Assembly: GCF_019710745.1 (NCBI RefSeq)
Contig: NZ_JAHKJW010000021.1
Coordinates: forward strand, 1 to 64,000
Direction of reading: 5' to 3'
From: Streptomyces beigongshangae
Lineage (GTDB): Bacteria > Actinomycetota > Actinomycetes > Streptomycetales > Streptomycetaceae
DNA length: 64,000 nt
A program made the position numbers and the translations under genes. The notes under the pieces are model-generated. The model did not search any database and was not told where the DNA came from. It worked only from the letters and a program-made list of their open reading frames with translations. Each line of letters opens with the position of its first letter. Position 1 is the stretch's first letter. Positions 14,951-23,435 of this stretch are shown here, in pieces.

Positions 14951-17900
14951 TCAGCGGTTCAGCCGCGCGGCCGACGCCCCGACCGGTGCGCCGGTGACGG
15001 TGAACTGCGAACCCGGCTCGATGCGTACGCTCCCTTCCGCCGAGTCGGTGATCGTGACGTTCGTCAGGGTGGCGCTGCCGCGGGCCCCGCTCATCGCGAG
15101 GATGCCGGAGCCGTTGCGGGACCCGTCGATCCGGACGTCGGTGATCCGCACGCCCGGCATCGCGCCGCCGCCCGTCTTGAACTGGATGCCGTCGTACGTC
15201 GAGTCGAGGATCTCGGTGTCACGGATGGTCACCCCCGGGATGTCCTGCCCCTGCGCGAAGAGCGTGACGGCGCCGAACTCCTGGTCCTCGTTCCAGAACG
15301 CGCCGCCCGTGCGGTGCAGGGCGTTGCCCGCGATGAGGGTCCGGCCCGAGAACGGGAGCGGGTCGTGGTCCGTGGCCAGCATGATGCCCGGGTAGTTCAT
15401 CGTGTCCGCGATCACGTTGTTCTCGATGGTGTTGCCGTGACCGCCGTACACCGCGATGCCGTTGGCCCGCCACGGCAGCTGGACCGTGTTGTTGCGGAAG
15501 TGGTTGTCGTGGCCGACGTCCACCGAGGTGTCCTTCACGTACTTGCTGGCCCAGACGGCGAGCGCGTCGTCGCCGGTGTTGCGGAAGGACGAGTTGTACA
15601 CGGTGGAGTTGCGGGTGCCGTTGGCGAAGTTGATGCCGTCCGCATAGGTGTTGCGGACGCGTACGCCGGAGAACTCCAGCCCGTCGCCGGGACCCCACAG
15701 CTCGGGGATGTTGGAGTGGTCGCGGCCCGCCCACACACCGACGTTGGCGTGCTCGATCCACACATTGGTGATCCTGGTGCCCTTGCCGAAGCGGCCGTTG
15801 AGGCCCACCCCGCCCTCGTGGTTGCCGTCGCCGCCGCGGATGGTGCCCGAGCCGAAGATGGCGAGGTCGGAGATCTGGGTGTTGTGGTCGATGTCGAAGC
15901 CGAAGTTGCCCTCGTGCGGGTGGTTGATGCCACCGGCCTGGTGGGGCGGGGTGAGCGTGTGGAGCTGGGAGTGCCACATGCCCGCGCCCCTGATGGTGAC
16001 GTCCCGGATGCCGACCTGGTTGTACTGGCCGCGGTTCAGCGGGTCGTCGGTGAGGATCTTCTGCTCCTGGCGCCACTGGCCGGCCGGGATCCACACGCAG
16101 GAGATCTGGCCGTTCTGGTCGGCGGTGACCGCCCGCTGGAGGGCGTCGGTGTCGTCGAGCCCGTCGTTCGGGACGGCCCCGTACTCCGTGATGGACGTGC
16201 AGTTCGCCGGCTTGGCGGCCGCGGGCGCGACCTGCTCCAGGTCGACGAGGTCGATGACGTAGAACGCGGCCGTGTCGCCCGCGTCCCGCTGCAACCGGAA
16301 CCTGGTGCCGGCCGGGTAGGTCTGCGCCAGCAGCGCGTGCGACTCGTCGAAGAGGCGCCGGGCGTCGCCGCCGGGGGTGTTGGTCAGCCCCTCGGGGTCG
16401 TCGGTGCTCCCGTACAGCCAGCTGTGCTTCGACGACAGGTCGAGCTTCCGTACGAAGGTGTCGTTCGCGTACAGGCTGATGGTCGCCTGCGCCCCGCCGC
16501 CGCCCGCCGCGTCCGGGATCGAGTTGCGCACCACGACGGAGTTGGCCGGCGCGGTGGAGGTGACCTCGACGAACTGACCCGTCGAGCCGAGGCGGACGGA
16601 CTCGCGGCCCGAGGACTCGGTGGCGAAGTTGGTGTGCCCGAAGGTCCGCTTGGCGTCGGCGGTGAGGAGGGTGCCCTGGTAGCGCCCGTTCTCCGCCTCC
16701 AGCTCGGTGTACGGGACGGCGGCGCCCCGGCCGACGACGAGGGACTTGGCGAGCACGTTGTTGTTCTCGTCGGTCTCGTCCACCGCTCCGGTGGCGTCGG
16801 CGGTCGCGGTCAGGGTCGCCCCGCCCGCGGTCGCCGTCCACGTCCCGCTGATCGCCACGTTCGCCGTGGCCCCGGCCGCCACCTGGCCGGTGGTGCCGTC
16901 GAGCGTGGTGGAGCCGGCCTGGAGCCTGGTCACGGAACCGGCCGCGGCGGCGCTGGTGCCGCGGTTGCGCACGGCCACGGTGAAGGAGACGGACGAGCCT
17001 ACGGCCGGGTTCGCCGGACTGGTGGTGATGGACCCCACCTCCAGGTCCGGCCCGGGAGCCCGGCCGACGACCAGCCGGGTCGCCGCGGTGCGGCTGTTGT
17101 TCCCGTCGTCGAGTTCGGCGACCGTGCCGCGCGGGTCGACCACGGCGGAGACCGCGTAGTCACCGGCCGGACGGGTGCCGGCCGCGACGGCCACGGTGGC
17201 GGAGGCGCCCGGGTCGAGCGCGGGGACGTTGCCGCTGCCGGCGACCGTGCCCTCCAGGCCGGCCTCGACGGCCGTGGCGGCCGAGCGTGCCGTGCCCGCG
17301 TTGCGGACGACCGCGTTCACGGTCACCGCGTCCCGCTCGGACGGCGAGGCGGGCGTCCAGTCCAGCCCCGTGACGGTCAGGTCGGGCGCGGGCGCCGCGG
17401 TCCCCACGACCTGGAACTCGGCGACCTGGCCGCCGGGCGCCCCGGTGTTGGAGAAGAACCGCAGCCGTACGTCGGACACGCGGCCGGTGACCGGGATGGT
17501 CACCGAGTTGTCGTCCCTGGCGGGGCTGAAGGCGTAGTCGGCGCGGTCGCGCAGCGAGGTGAAGCCGCTCGCCGCGTTCGCCCGGCCGAGCACCTGGACG
17601 GCCTGGGTGCGGGCTCCCCACACCTGGTCCGGGTTGAGCTTGACCACCACGGCGTCGACGTCGGCGTCGGCGCCGAGCCTGACGGTGAGGTCGGAGGGGT
17701 GGCCGGCCGCCTCCCAGTAGGTGGAGGTGGAGTCGTCGGTGGCGTTGGCGGCGACGAAGCCGTGGACCGAGGAGGTCGCCTCGGCCGGCTTGTTGCGGGC
17801 CAGGTTGGTGCCCGGGGGAGGCGGCGTGGTGCCGCCGTCGTCACCGTGCACCTCCAGCTCGGAGAGCTGGGCGGCGTTCCAGCCGGTGTTCCCGGTGATG

Positions 17901-18394
17901 TGCACGCGAACGTGGCGCGTCCCGGCGGGGGAGGCGAGGTCGACCGGGACGGTGTTGGCCCGCGCCGGGTCGAACGCCCGGCCCGCGGCGGCGGCGAGCG
18001 TGCGGAAGGTGGAGCCGTCGGTGCTGCCCTGCACCGAGAGTGTCTGGCTGCGGCCCTCCCAGGCGGCGGGCAGTTTGAGCACCACCCGGTCCACCGTGCG
18101 CACCGCGCCGAGGTCGACCTGCACCCACTGCGGGAAGGACCCGGCGGGCCCCTCCCAGTAGGACGCCTGGGCACCGTCGGTGACGTTCCCGGCGGTGTAC
18201 GCGCCGTTCGCGCCGCCCGCGGTGGCCGGCCGGCCGAGCGCGAGGTTGACGTCGGCCGCCTTCGTCCGTCCGGTCCCGGCCCGCGAGGCGGCCTGGGCGT
18301 CCGATGTGAGGGCCAGCGGTACCAGCCCGGTCGTCATGAGCGCGGCTATGACGGCACCGGTCAGCGACCGGCGGCCGAGGGGTCTCCATCTCAT
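14951..18394 (-). CDS. Secreted alpha-1,3-glucanase (mycodextranase), GH87-type, multidomain
   Basis: An exported protein of 1147 residues. A twin-Arg-containing signal (RRSLTGAVIAALMTTGLVPLALTSDAQAA) precedes two discoidin (F5/8 type C) domains beginning NLALGRPATAGG and NLARNKPAEATS. Then come two CARDB-like repeats (PDLTVTGLDWTPASP; PDLEVGSITTSPANP), a CBM35/CBM6-like module (ELEAENGRYQGT) and a right-handed beta-helix of about 440 residues starting ITEYGAVPNDGLDDTDAL. Its repeats YADGINFANGTRN and FRNTGDDALAVW carry Asp residues at the positions expected for GH87 catalysis. ATG 18394 follows AGAGGAC. It is divergent from a LacI repressor and sugar importer. The predicted substrate is fungal or bacterial alpha-1,3-glucan; another beta-helix glycosidase remains possible. 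Confidence 0.82.
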   Translation of the reverse strand: MRWRPLGRRSLTGAVIAALMTTGLVPLALTSDAQAASRAGTGRTKAADVNLALGRPATAGGANGAYTAGNVTDGAQASYWEGPAGSFPQWVQVDLGAVRTVDRVVLKLPAAWEGRSQTLSVQGSTDGSTFRTLAAAAGRAFDPARANTVPVDLASPAGTRHVRVHITGNTGWNAAQLSELEVHGDDGGTTPPPPGTNLARNKPAEATSSVHGFVAANATDDSTSTYWEAAGHPSDLTVRLGADADVDAVVVKLNPDQVWGARTQAVQVLGRANAASGFTSLRDRADYAFSPARDDNSVTIPVTGRVSDVRLRFFSNTGAPGGQVAEFQVVGTAAPAPDLTVTGLDWTPASPSERDAVTVNAVVRNAGTARSAATAVEAGLEGTVAGSGNVPALDPGASATVAVAAGTRPAGDYAVSAVVDPRGTVAELDDGNNSRTAATRLVVGRAPGPDLEVGSITTSPANPAVGSSVSFTVAVRNRGTSAAAAGSVTRLQAGSTTLDGTTGQVAAGATANVAISGTWTATAGGATLTATADATGAVDETDENNNVLAKSLVVGRGAAVPYTELEAENGRYQGTLLTADAKRTFGHTNFATESSGRESVRLGSTGQFVEVTSTAPANSVVVRNSIPDAAGGGGAQATISLYANDTFVRKLDLSSKHSWLYGSTDDPEGLTNTPGGDARRLFDESHALLAQTYPAGTRFRLQRDAGDTAAFYVIDLVDLEQVAPAAAKPANCTSITEYGAVPNDGLDDTDALQRAVTADQNGQISCVWIPAGQWRQEQKILTDDPLNRGQYNQVGIRDVTIRGAGMWHSQLHTLTPPHQAGGINHPHEGNFGFDIDHNTQISDLAIFGSGTIRGGDGNHEGGVGLNGRFGKGTRITNVWIEHANVGVWAGRDHSNIPELWGPGDGLEFSGVRVRNTYADGINFANGTRNSTVYNSSFRNTGDDALAVWASKYVKDTSVDVGHDNHFRNNTVQLPWRANGIAVYGGHGNTIENNVIADTMNYPGIMLATDHDPLPFSGRTLIAGNALHRTGGAFWNEDQEFGAVTLFAQGQDIPGVTIRDTEILDSTYDGIQFKTGGGAMPGVRITDVRIDGSRNGSGILAMSGARGSATLTNVTITDSAEGSVRIEPGSQFTVTGAPVGASAARLNR

Positions 18395-18472
18395 GGGGGT
18401 CCTCTGTTCCGTGGGGGAGCGTTCCGAGAGGGGAGGGAGCGTCCGTCGAGGAATGCACCGACGTTGCACATA

Positions 18473-18493
18473 AATTGAGTCGATCAGTCAATT
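18473..18493. promoter_or_regulatory. 21-bp inverted repeat upstream of the glucanase gene
   Basis: AATTGA (18473-18478) and TCAATT (18488-18493) flank GTCGATCAG, 79 bases upstream of the glucanase ATG. It is distinct from the TTGCGC-type sites near the LacI gene and may bind another regulator. Confidence 0.45.
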
Positions 18494-18635
18494 CTTTGCG
18501 GAAACTGTGTCCACAGGTTTCTAGTCCGCCTCCGCTTTGTCAACGGTCGCGGCGGCAGCGGTGGTTGGGGTGAAAACGGTTTGCACTGCCTGCGGTCCAC
18601 TTGCGTTTTTGCGACCGTTCGCGCGTAAGCGGTTG

Positions 18636-18671
18636 GCGCAAGCGCTTGCGCGGCTTGCGCTAGCCTTGCGC
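18636..18671. promoter_or_regulatory. LacI-type operator cluster (TTGCGC boxes)
   Basis: GCGCAAGCGCTTGCGC (18636-18651) is a perfect 16-bp palindrome, followed by CTTGCGC at 18654-18660 and 18665-18671, just before the LacI ATG. Similar CTTGCG motifs occur at 18599-18616. The direct-repeat arrangement recalls the CTTGCAG repeats bound by Streptomyces MalR/Reg1. Autoregulation and control of the divergent glucanase are inferred. Confidence 0.7.
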
Positions 18672-18673
18672 CC

Positions 18674-19684
18674 ATGACGCGACGACTTGCGCAGGTAGCC
18701 AGGAAAGTGGGGGTCAGCGAGGCCACGGTCAGCCGGGTCCTCAACGGCAAGCCCGGGGTCTCGGACGCCACCAGGCAGTCCGTGCTCACCGCGCTGGACG
18801 TCCTCGGCTACGAGCGCCCCACCCAGCTGCGCGGCGAGCGCGCGCGACTGGTCGGCCTGGTGCTGCCCGAGCTGCAGAACCCGATCTTCCCGCTGTTCGC
18901 CGAGGTCATCGGCGGCGCGCTGGCGCAGCAGGGGCTCACCCCGGTGCTGTGCACCCAGACCAAGGGCGGTGTCTCCGAGGCGGACTACGTCGAACTGCTC
19001 CTCCAGCAGCACGTCTCCGGAGTGGTGTTCGCCGGCGGCCTGTTCGCCCAGGCGGACGCGGAGCACGACCACTACCGGCGGCTCGCCGAGCGGCGCATCC
19101 CGGTCGTGCTGGTCAACGCCCCCGTCGAGGGACTCGACTTCCCCTGCGTCTCCTGCGACGACGCCGTCGCGGTCGAGCAGGCGTGGCGCCACCTCACCCT
19201 CCTGGGGCACGAGCGCATCGGCGTGGTCCTCGGTCCGCGCGACCACATCCCCTCCCGGCGCAAGCTGGCCGCCGCCCGGGCGGCCGCCGAGGCCGCCGGA
19301 GGGTCCCTGCCCGAGGACCGGGTGGAGCGGTCGATGTTCTCCCTGGAAGGCGGCCAGGCGGCGACGACCCGGCTGCTGGGACGCGGTGTCACCGGTGTGA
19401 TCTGCGCGAGCGACCCGCTGGCCCTGGGCGCCGTCCGCGCGGCGCGCAGGCGCGGCCTCGCGGTCCCCGAGCAGGTCTCCGTCGTCGGCTTCGACGACTC
19501 CGCCTTCATGAACTGCACCGAACCCCCGCTGACCACGGTGCGCCAGCCCGTCGAGGCCATGGGCCGGGCCGCCGTGGACCTGCTGTGCGCCCAGATCCAG
19601 GGCGCCGAGGTCCAGCCCGGCGAGCTCCTGTTCGATCCGGAGCTGGTGGTCCGCGGCTCGACGGCGCAGGCGCCCCGGGGGTAG
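18674..19684 (+). CDS. LacI-family repressor, MalR/Reg1-like
   Basis: A 336-residue LacI protein. The N-terminal HTH LAQVARKVGVSEATVSRVLNGKPGVSDATRQSVLTALDVLGY includes the hinge region, and a periplasmic-binding-protein-like effector domain follows (VGLVLPELQNPIFPLFAEVIGGALAQQG to VSVVGFDDSAFM). Its sequence resembles the Streptomyces maltose regulator MalR. The order LacI, binding protein, two permeases, alpha-glucosidase is also the malR-malEFG-aglA order as I recall it. It probably represses the importer genes and the divergent glucanase until an alpha-glucan oligosaccharide binds. The binding protein is not MalE-like, so this is likely a paralogous system. Confidence 0.88.
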   Translation: MTRRLAQVARKVGVSEATVSRVLNGKPGVSDATRQSVLTALDVLGYERPTQLRGERARLVGLVLPELQNPIFPLFAEVIGGALAQQGLTPVLCTQTKGGVSEADYVELLLQQHVSGVVFAGGLFAQADAEHDHYRRLAERRIPVVLVNAPVEGLDFPCVSCDDAVAVEQAWRHLTLLGHERIGVVLGPRDHIPSRRKLAAARAAAEAAGGSLPEDRVERSMFSLEGGQAATTRLLGRGVTGVICASDPLALGAVRAARRRGLAVPEQVSVVGFDDSAFMNCTEPPLTTVRQPVEAMGRAAVDLLCAQIQGAEVQPGELLFDPELVVRGSTAQAPRG

Positions 19685-19906
19685 GGCGTACGACCCGGGC
19701 GCGGTACGGCCGGACCCGGCCGTACCGCGCTTTCGCTTGCGTGCGGGCGCTCCGCTGAGATCACCCGTATGCGTTTCACTGTCAGACATTTACTAAAGCT
19801 GCGCCAGATATTGCAGTCATCTGTTCACGGTGGTTGAGTGTGCGGCGCCCCGCATCGCACCGGCGATGAGGGCGCCCTCCATGTTCATGCCCGAAGGGGA
19901 CCACCC

Positions 19907-21322
19907 ATGATCAGAGCTCGGTTCCGCCGCACCCGCCGTGCCGGCACGGTCACCCTCGCCGCCGCGCTCACGCTGACGGCGCTCGCCGCCTGCGGCACGA
20001 GCAGCAGCGGCGACGACGGCAACGGTTCCGGCACCGGCGCGAAGACCGACCCCGCCGCACCGCTGGACCCGAAGACCAAGGTGACCATCACCATCGACTG
20101 CATGCCCCCCGCGGCGAAGGCGGCCGAGCTCAGGCAGTGGAACGAGGACGTCGAGGAGTTCAACCGGAAGTACCCGAACGTCACCGTCGAGGGCCGCTCC
20201 ACACCGGGCCAGTGCCTGGAGCCGCCGCGCTTCACCGCCATGCTCAAGGCCAAGTCCCAGCCCGACGTGTTCTACACCTACTTCACCGACCTGCCGCAGG
20301 TCCTCGACAACGACGGCGCCCAGGACATCACCGCGTACGTCAACGACAGGACCGTCCCGCTGATCGAGGACATCGACCCGGAGGTCCTGGGCTCGCTGAA
20401 GAAGGACGGCAAGCTCTACGGCCTGCCCACCAGCAACTACCGCATGGGTCTGCTCATCAACCGCAAGCTCTTCACGCAGGCCGGCCTCGACCCGGACGCC
20501 CCGCCGAGGACCTGGGACGAGGTCCGCGGCGCGGCCAGGAGGATCGCCGGCCTCGGCGGCGGCGTCGCCGGCTTCGGCGAGTACAGCGCGGCCAACACCG
20601 GCGGCTGGCACTTCACCGCGCAGGTGTACAGCCTCGGCGGCGACGTCGTCGACGCGAGCGGCAGGAAGGCCGCCTTCAACAGCGACATCGGCAGGCAGGT
20701 AGCCAAGAACCTGCACGCCATGCGCTGGGACGACGACTCCATGGGAAAGACCCAGCTGCTGAAGTGGGGCGACCTCCAGAAGCAGATCGCCACCGACAAG
20801 CTGGGCATGTTCCTCGCCGCGCCGGACGACGTCACGTACATGGTCCAGCAACTGGGAGCCGAGTACGGGAACTTCGGCATGGGGCCGATCCCGGGCGGCG
20901 AGAACACCCTGGCCGGCGGCAACAACTACATGATCAAGCAGGGCATCTCGGCCGACAAGGTGAAGGCCGCCGTCGCCTGGCTGAACTTCAGGTTCACCAC
21001 GGTCGGCAAGGGTCAGTACGACTGGGAGCGCCACAAGGCCGACGACCTCCCCGTCGGACTCCCGCAGCCCAACCTGTGGCTGAACGGCTCCAAGGCCAGG
21101 GACGACGCCGCCCGCAGGAAGTTCGCCACCATGCCGGTGGAGAACTTCAAGGCATTCACCGACGACCCGGTCCCCGGCAAGGCCGAGCCGCCCAGGGCCC
21201 AGGAGATCTACAAGGTCCTCGACAACGTCATGTCCGGCATCCTCACCGACGAGGATGCCGACATCGACAAGCTCCTGTCCACCGCCGAGTCGCAGGTCGA
21301 CAAGGTCCTCGCCACCCGGTGA
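19907..21322 (+). CDS. ABC sugar transporter substrate-binding lipoprotein
   Basis: A family-1 extracellular solute-binding protein of 471 residues. The signal peptide ends in a lipobox (LTALAACGTSS), followed by a Gly/Ser linker. The binding fold shows EEFNRKYPNVTVEGRS, YGLPTSNYRMGLLINRKLF and GPIPGGENTLAGGNNYMI, typical of oligosaccharide binders. The ATG at 19907 is preceded by AAGGGGA; an upstream ATG at 19838 adds an implausible tail. It is the first of three importer genes. The neighbouring GH87 and GH13 enzymes suggest alpha-gluco-oligosaccharides, possibly nigero-oligosaccharides, as ligand. Confidence 0.9.
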   Translation: MIRARFRRTRRAGTVTLAAALTLTALAACGTSSSGDDGNGSGTGAKTDPAAPLDPKTKVTITIDCMPPAAKAAELRQWNEDVEEFNRKYPNVTVEGRSTPGQCLEPPRFTAMLKAKSQPDVFYTYFTDLPQVLDNDGAQDITAYVNDRTVPLIEDIDPEVLGSLKKDGKLYGLPTSNYRMGLLINRKLFTQAGLDPDAPPRTWDEVRGAARRIAGLGGGVAGFGEYSAANTGGWHFTAQVYSLGGDVVDASGRKAAFNSDIGRQVAKNLHAMRWDDDSMGKTQLLKWGDLQKQIATDKLGMFLAAPDDVTYMVQQLGAEYGNFGMGPIPGGENTLAGGNNYMIKQGISADKVKAAVAWLNFRFTTVGKGQYDWERHKADDLPVGLPQPNLWLNGSKARDDAARRKFATMPVENFKAFTDDPVPGKAEPPRAQEIYKVLDNVMSGILTDEDADIDKLLSTAESQVDKVLATR

Positions 21323-21388
21323 CCGTACGGCGGCCGGGCGGTTCGCCCGCACCGCCCGCGCGCCGCCGCAGCACGTCAAGGAGCGACC

Positions 21389-22342
21389 ATGTCGGCCCCC
21401 ACCCTCATGAAGGACCCGGCGGTCGGGGACCGCCGCCCCCGCGACCGTGCCCCGCACCCGAGGGGCGGCGGGTTCGGCAAGGCCCTGCGCCGCAACCTCA
21501 CCGCCCACGGCTTCCTCATCGGCGCGGTCCTGTGCTTCGCCTTCTTCTCCTGGTACCCGATCGTCCGGGAGTTCCTCCTCGCCTTCCAGAAGACCGAGGA
21601 CGGCCGCGTCAGCTGGGTGGGCTGGGACAACTTCACCACCGTCTGGAACGACCCGGCCTTCGGCCAGGCATGGCGCAACACCCTGTGGTTCACCGTCCTG
21701 GCACTGCTCCTCGGCTTCGTCGTGCCCTTCCTCACGGCCCTGGTCATCAATGAGTTCCGGCACGGTCAGGGCTACTTGAGGCTCCTGGTCTACCTGCCCG
21801 TGATGCTCCCGCCGACCGCGTCGGTCCTGCTCTTCAAGTACCTGTACGACCCCGGGTACGGCATGTTCAACGAGGTGCTCGGCGTCTTCGGCGTCCCCGC
21901 CCGGCAGTGGCTCCAGGACCCGGACACCGCGATGCTCTCCGTGGTCGTCGCCTCGACCTGGATGAACATGGGCGGCGCCACACTGATCTACCTCGCCGCG
22001 CTCCAGGGCGTACCGGGTGAGCTGTACGAGGCCGCCGAACTCGACGGCGCGGGGCTGCTGCGCAAGGTGTGGCACGTCACCGTCCCGCAGACCAGGCTCA
22101 TCCTGCTGCTGATGCTCCTCATGCAGATCATCGCCACCATGCAGGTCTTCATCGAGCCGTTCCTGCTCACCGGCGGCGCCGGCCCCGAGGGGTCCACCAC
22201 CACCGTCGTGTACCTGATCTACCAGTACGCCTTCAACTTCAACGACTACGGCGCCGCGGCGGCGCTCGGCCTGCTCCTGCTCGTCCTCCTGGCCGGCTTC
22301 TCGGCCGTGTACACCAAGCTGAACCGCGCCGACCAGGACTAG
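21389..22342 (+). CDS. ABC sugar transporter permease (MalF type)
   Basis: A 317-residue membrane protein with six hydrophobic segments after a basic cytoplasmic N terminus. The EAA loop reads VPGELYEAAELDGAGLLRKVWHVTVPQ, contacting the ATPase. ATG 21389 has AAGGAG 5 bases upstream. It lies 66 bases after the binding-protein gene and 18 bases before the second permease. No ATPase is encoded nearby; Streptomyces sugar importers of this class commonly share the multitask ATPase MsiK, so a trans-acting ATPase is expected. Confidence 0.9.
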   Translation: MSAPTLMKDPAVGDRRPRDRAPHPRGGGFGKALRRNLTAHGFLIGAVLCFAFFSWYPIVREFLLAFQKTEDGRVSWVGWDNFTTVWNDPAFGQAWRNTLWFTVLALLLGFVVPFLTALVINEFRHGQGYLRLLVYLPVMLPPTASVLLFKYLYDPGYGMFNEVLGVFGVPARQWLQDPDTAMLSVVVASTWMNMGGATLIYLAALQGVPGELYEAAELDGAGLLRKVWHVTVPQTRLILLLMLLMQIIATMQVFIEPFLLTGGAGPEGSTTTVVYLIYQYAFNFNDYGAAAALGLLLLVLLAGFSAVYTKLNRADQD

Positions 22343-22360
22343 GACCGGGGAGACAGGCAC

Positions 22361-23236
22361 ATGTCCACTCGTACGCTCATCTCACCCGCCCAACTGGCCC
22401 GCCCCCGCGGGAAGGTCTTGTACTGGGTGTGCTTCGCACTGGTCGTCGTCCTGTTCACGCTGGCCTTCCTCGGCCCGCTGTACTGGATGGTGTCCGGCGG
22501 GCTGAAGACCACCCAGGAGGCCGTCCAGACCCCGCCCACCTGGGTGCCGGGCTCCGTCCACCCGGAGAACTACCGGCGTGCCTGGGAGGTGATGGACCTG
22601 GCGAAACTCCTGCTGAACACCCTCTACTACGCGTTCGGCGCGCTCGCCTTCCAACTGGTGCTGGACGTGGCCGCCGCCTACTCGCTGTCCAGGCTGCGGC
22701 CCGTCCTCGGCAAGGCGATCCTCGGTCTGATGCTCGCCACCCTGATGATCCCGGCCACCGTCCTCGTCGTACCGCAGTACCTCACCGTGCTGGACGTGCC
22801 GATCGTCGAGCGCAACCTGCTCGACTCGCCCTGGGCGATCTGGCTCCCGTCGGTCACCAACGCCTTCAGCATCTTCCTGCTCAAGCGGTTCTTCGACTCG
22901 ATCCCCAAGGAACTGCTCGACGCGGCGGCGATGGACGGCGCCGGCCCGCTGCGCGTCCTGTGGTCCATCGTGCTGCCGGTCTCCCGGCCCATCCTCGGCG
23001 TCGTGTCCATCTTCGCCGTCGTCGGCGTCTGGAAGGACTTCCTCTGGCCGATGCTGGTCCTGCCCGATCCGTCACGGCAGACCCTGGCCGTCGGCATCTA
23101 CTCGCTCGCCACCAGCGTGCCCGAGAACGTGCTGATCGCCTCGCTGACCATCGCGTCCCTGCCCACACTCCTCCTCTTCCTCGTCTTCCAGCGCAACATC
23201 ATGAGCGGACTGACGGCGGGCGGCCTCAAGGGCTGA
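22361..23236 (+). CDS. ABC sugar transporter permease (MalG type)
   Basis: A 291-residue inner-membrane permease with six hydrophobic segments and the EAA loop IPKELLDAAAMDGAGPLRVLWSIVLPVSRP. It forms a heterodimer with the preceding permease. ATG 22361 has GGGGAGA upstream. The next gene, an alpha-glucosidase, starts 199 bases later, after a 16-bp tandem duplication, and is probably in the same unit. Confidence 0.9.
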   Translation: MSTRTLISPAQLARPRGKVLYWVCFALVVVLFTLAFLGPLYWMVSGGLKTTQEAVQTPPTWVPGSVHPENYRRAWEVMDLAKLLLNTLYYAFGALAFQLVLDVAAAYSLSRLRPVLGKAILGLMLATLMIPATVLVVPQYLTVLDVPIVERNLLDSPWAIWLPSVTNAFSIFLLKRFFDSIPKELLDAAAMDGAGPLRVLWSIVLPVSRPILGVVSIFAVVGVWKDFLWPMLVLPDPSRQTLAVGIYSLATSVPENVLIASLTIASLPTLLLFLVFQRNIMSGLTAGGLKG

Positions 23237-23308
23237 CCGAGCACACCCCGTCCGGGCCCCGCCCACGGCGGGCACGCTCCCGGCCGGCACCGCCCCCGAC
23301 CGGCACCG

Positions 23309-23340
23309 CCCCGGCGAACACCACCCCCGGCGAACACCAC
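23309..23340. repeat. 16-bp tandem duplication
   Basis: CCCCGGCGAACACCAC occurs twice back to back between the permease and alpha-glucosidase genes. It is preceded by shorter CCGGCACCGCC repeats, pointing to local slippage. Confidence 0.85.
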
Positions 23341-23435
23341 GAGGTGCCCCCGATCCTCCGCCGCCGCCCCGTTCCCGACGTCTCGCCGTCCGGGGCGGCG
23401 GCGGAGAACCACCCCTGCCCCGAAAGGACCGACAC

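Noticed and set aside
15314..18478. A 1054-codon rightward frame antisense to the glucanase gene
   Set aside because: Val/Gly/Arg-rich shadow of high-GC codons; no domain, and the opposite strand carries a clear multidomain enzyme.
19817..22360. An 847-codon leftward frame across the sugar importer genes
   Set aside because: Antisense shadow of two well-supported transporter genes, with biased composition and no motif.
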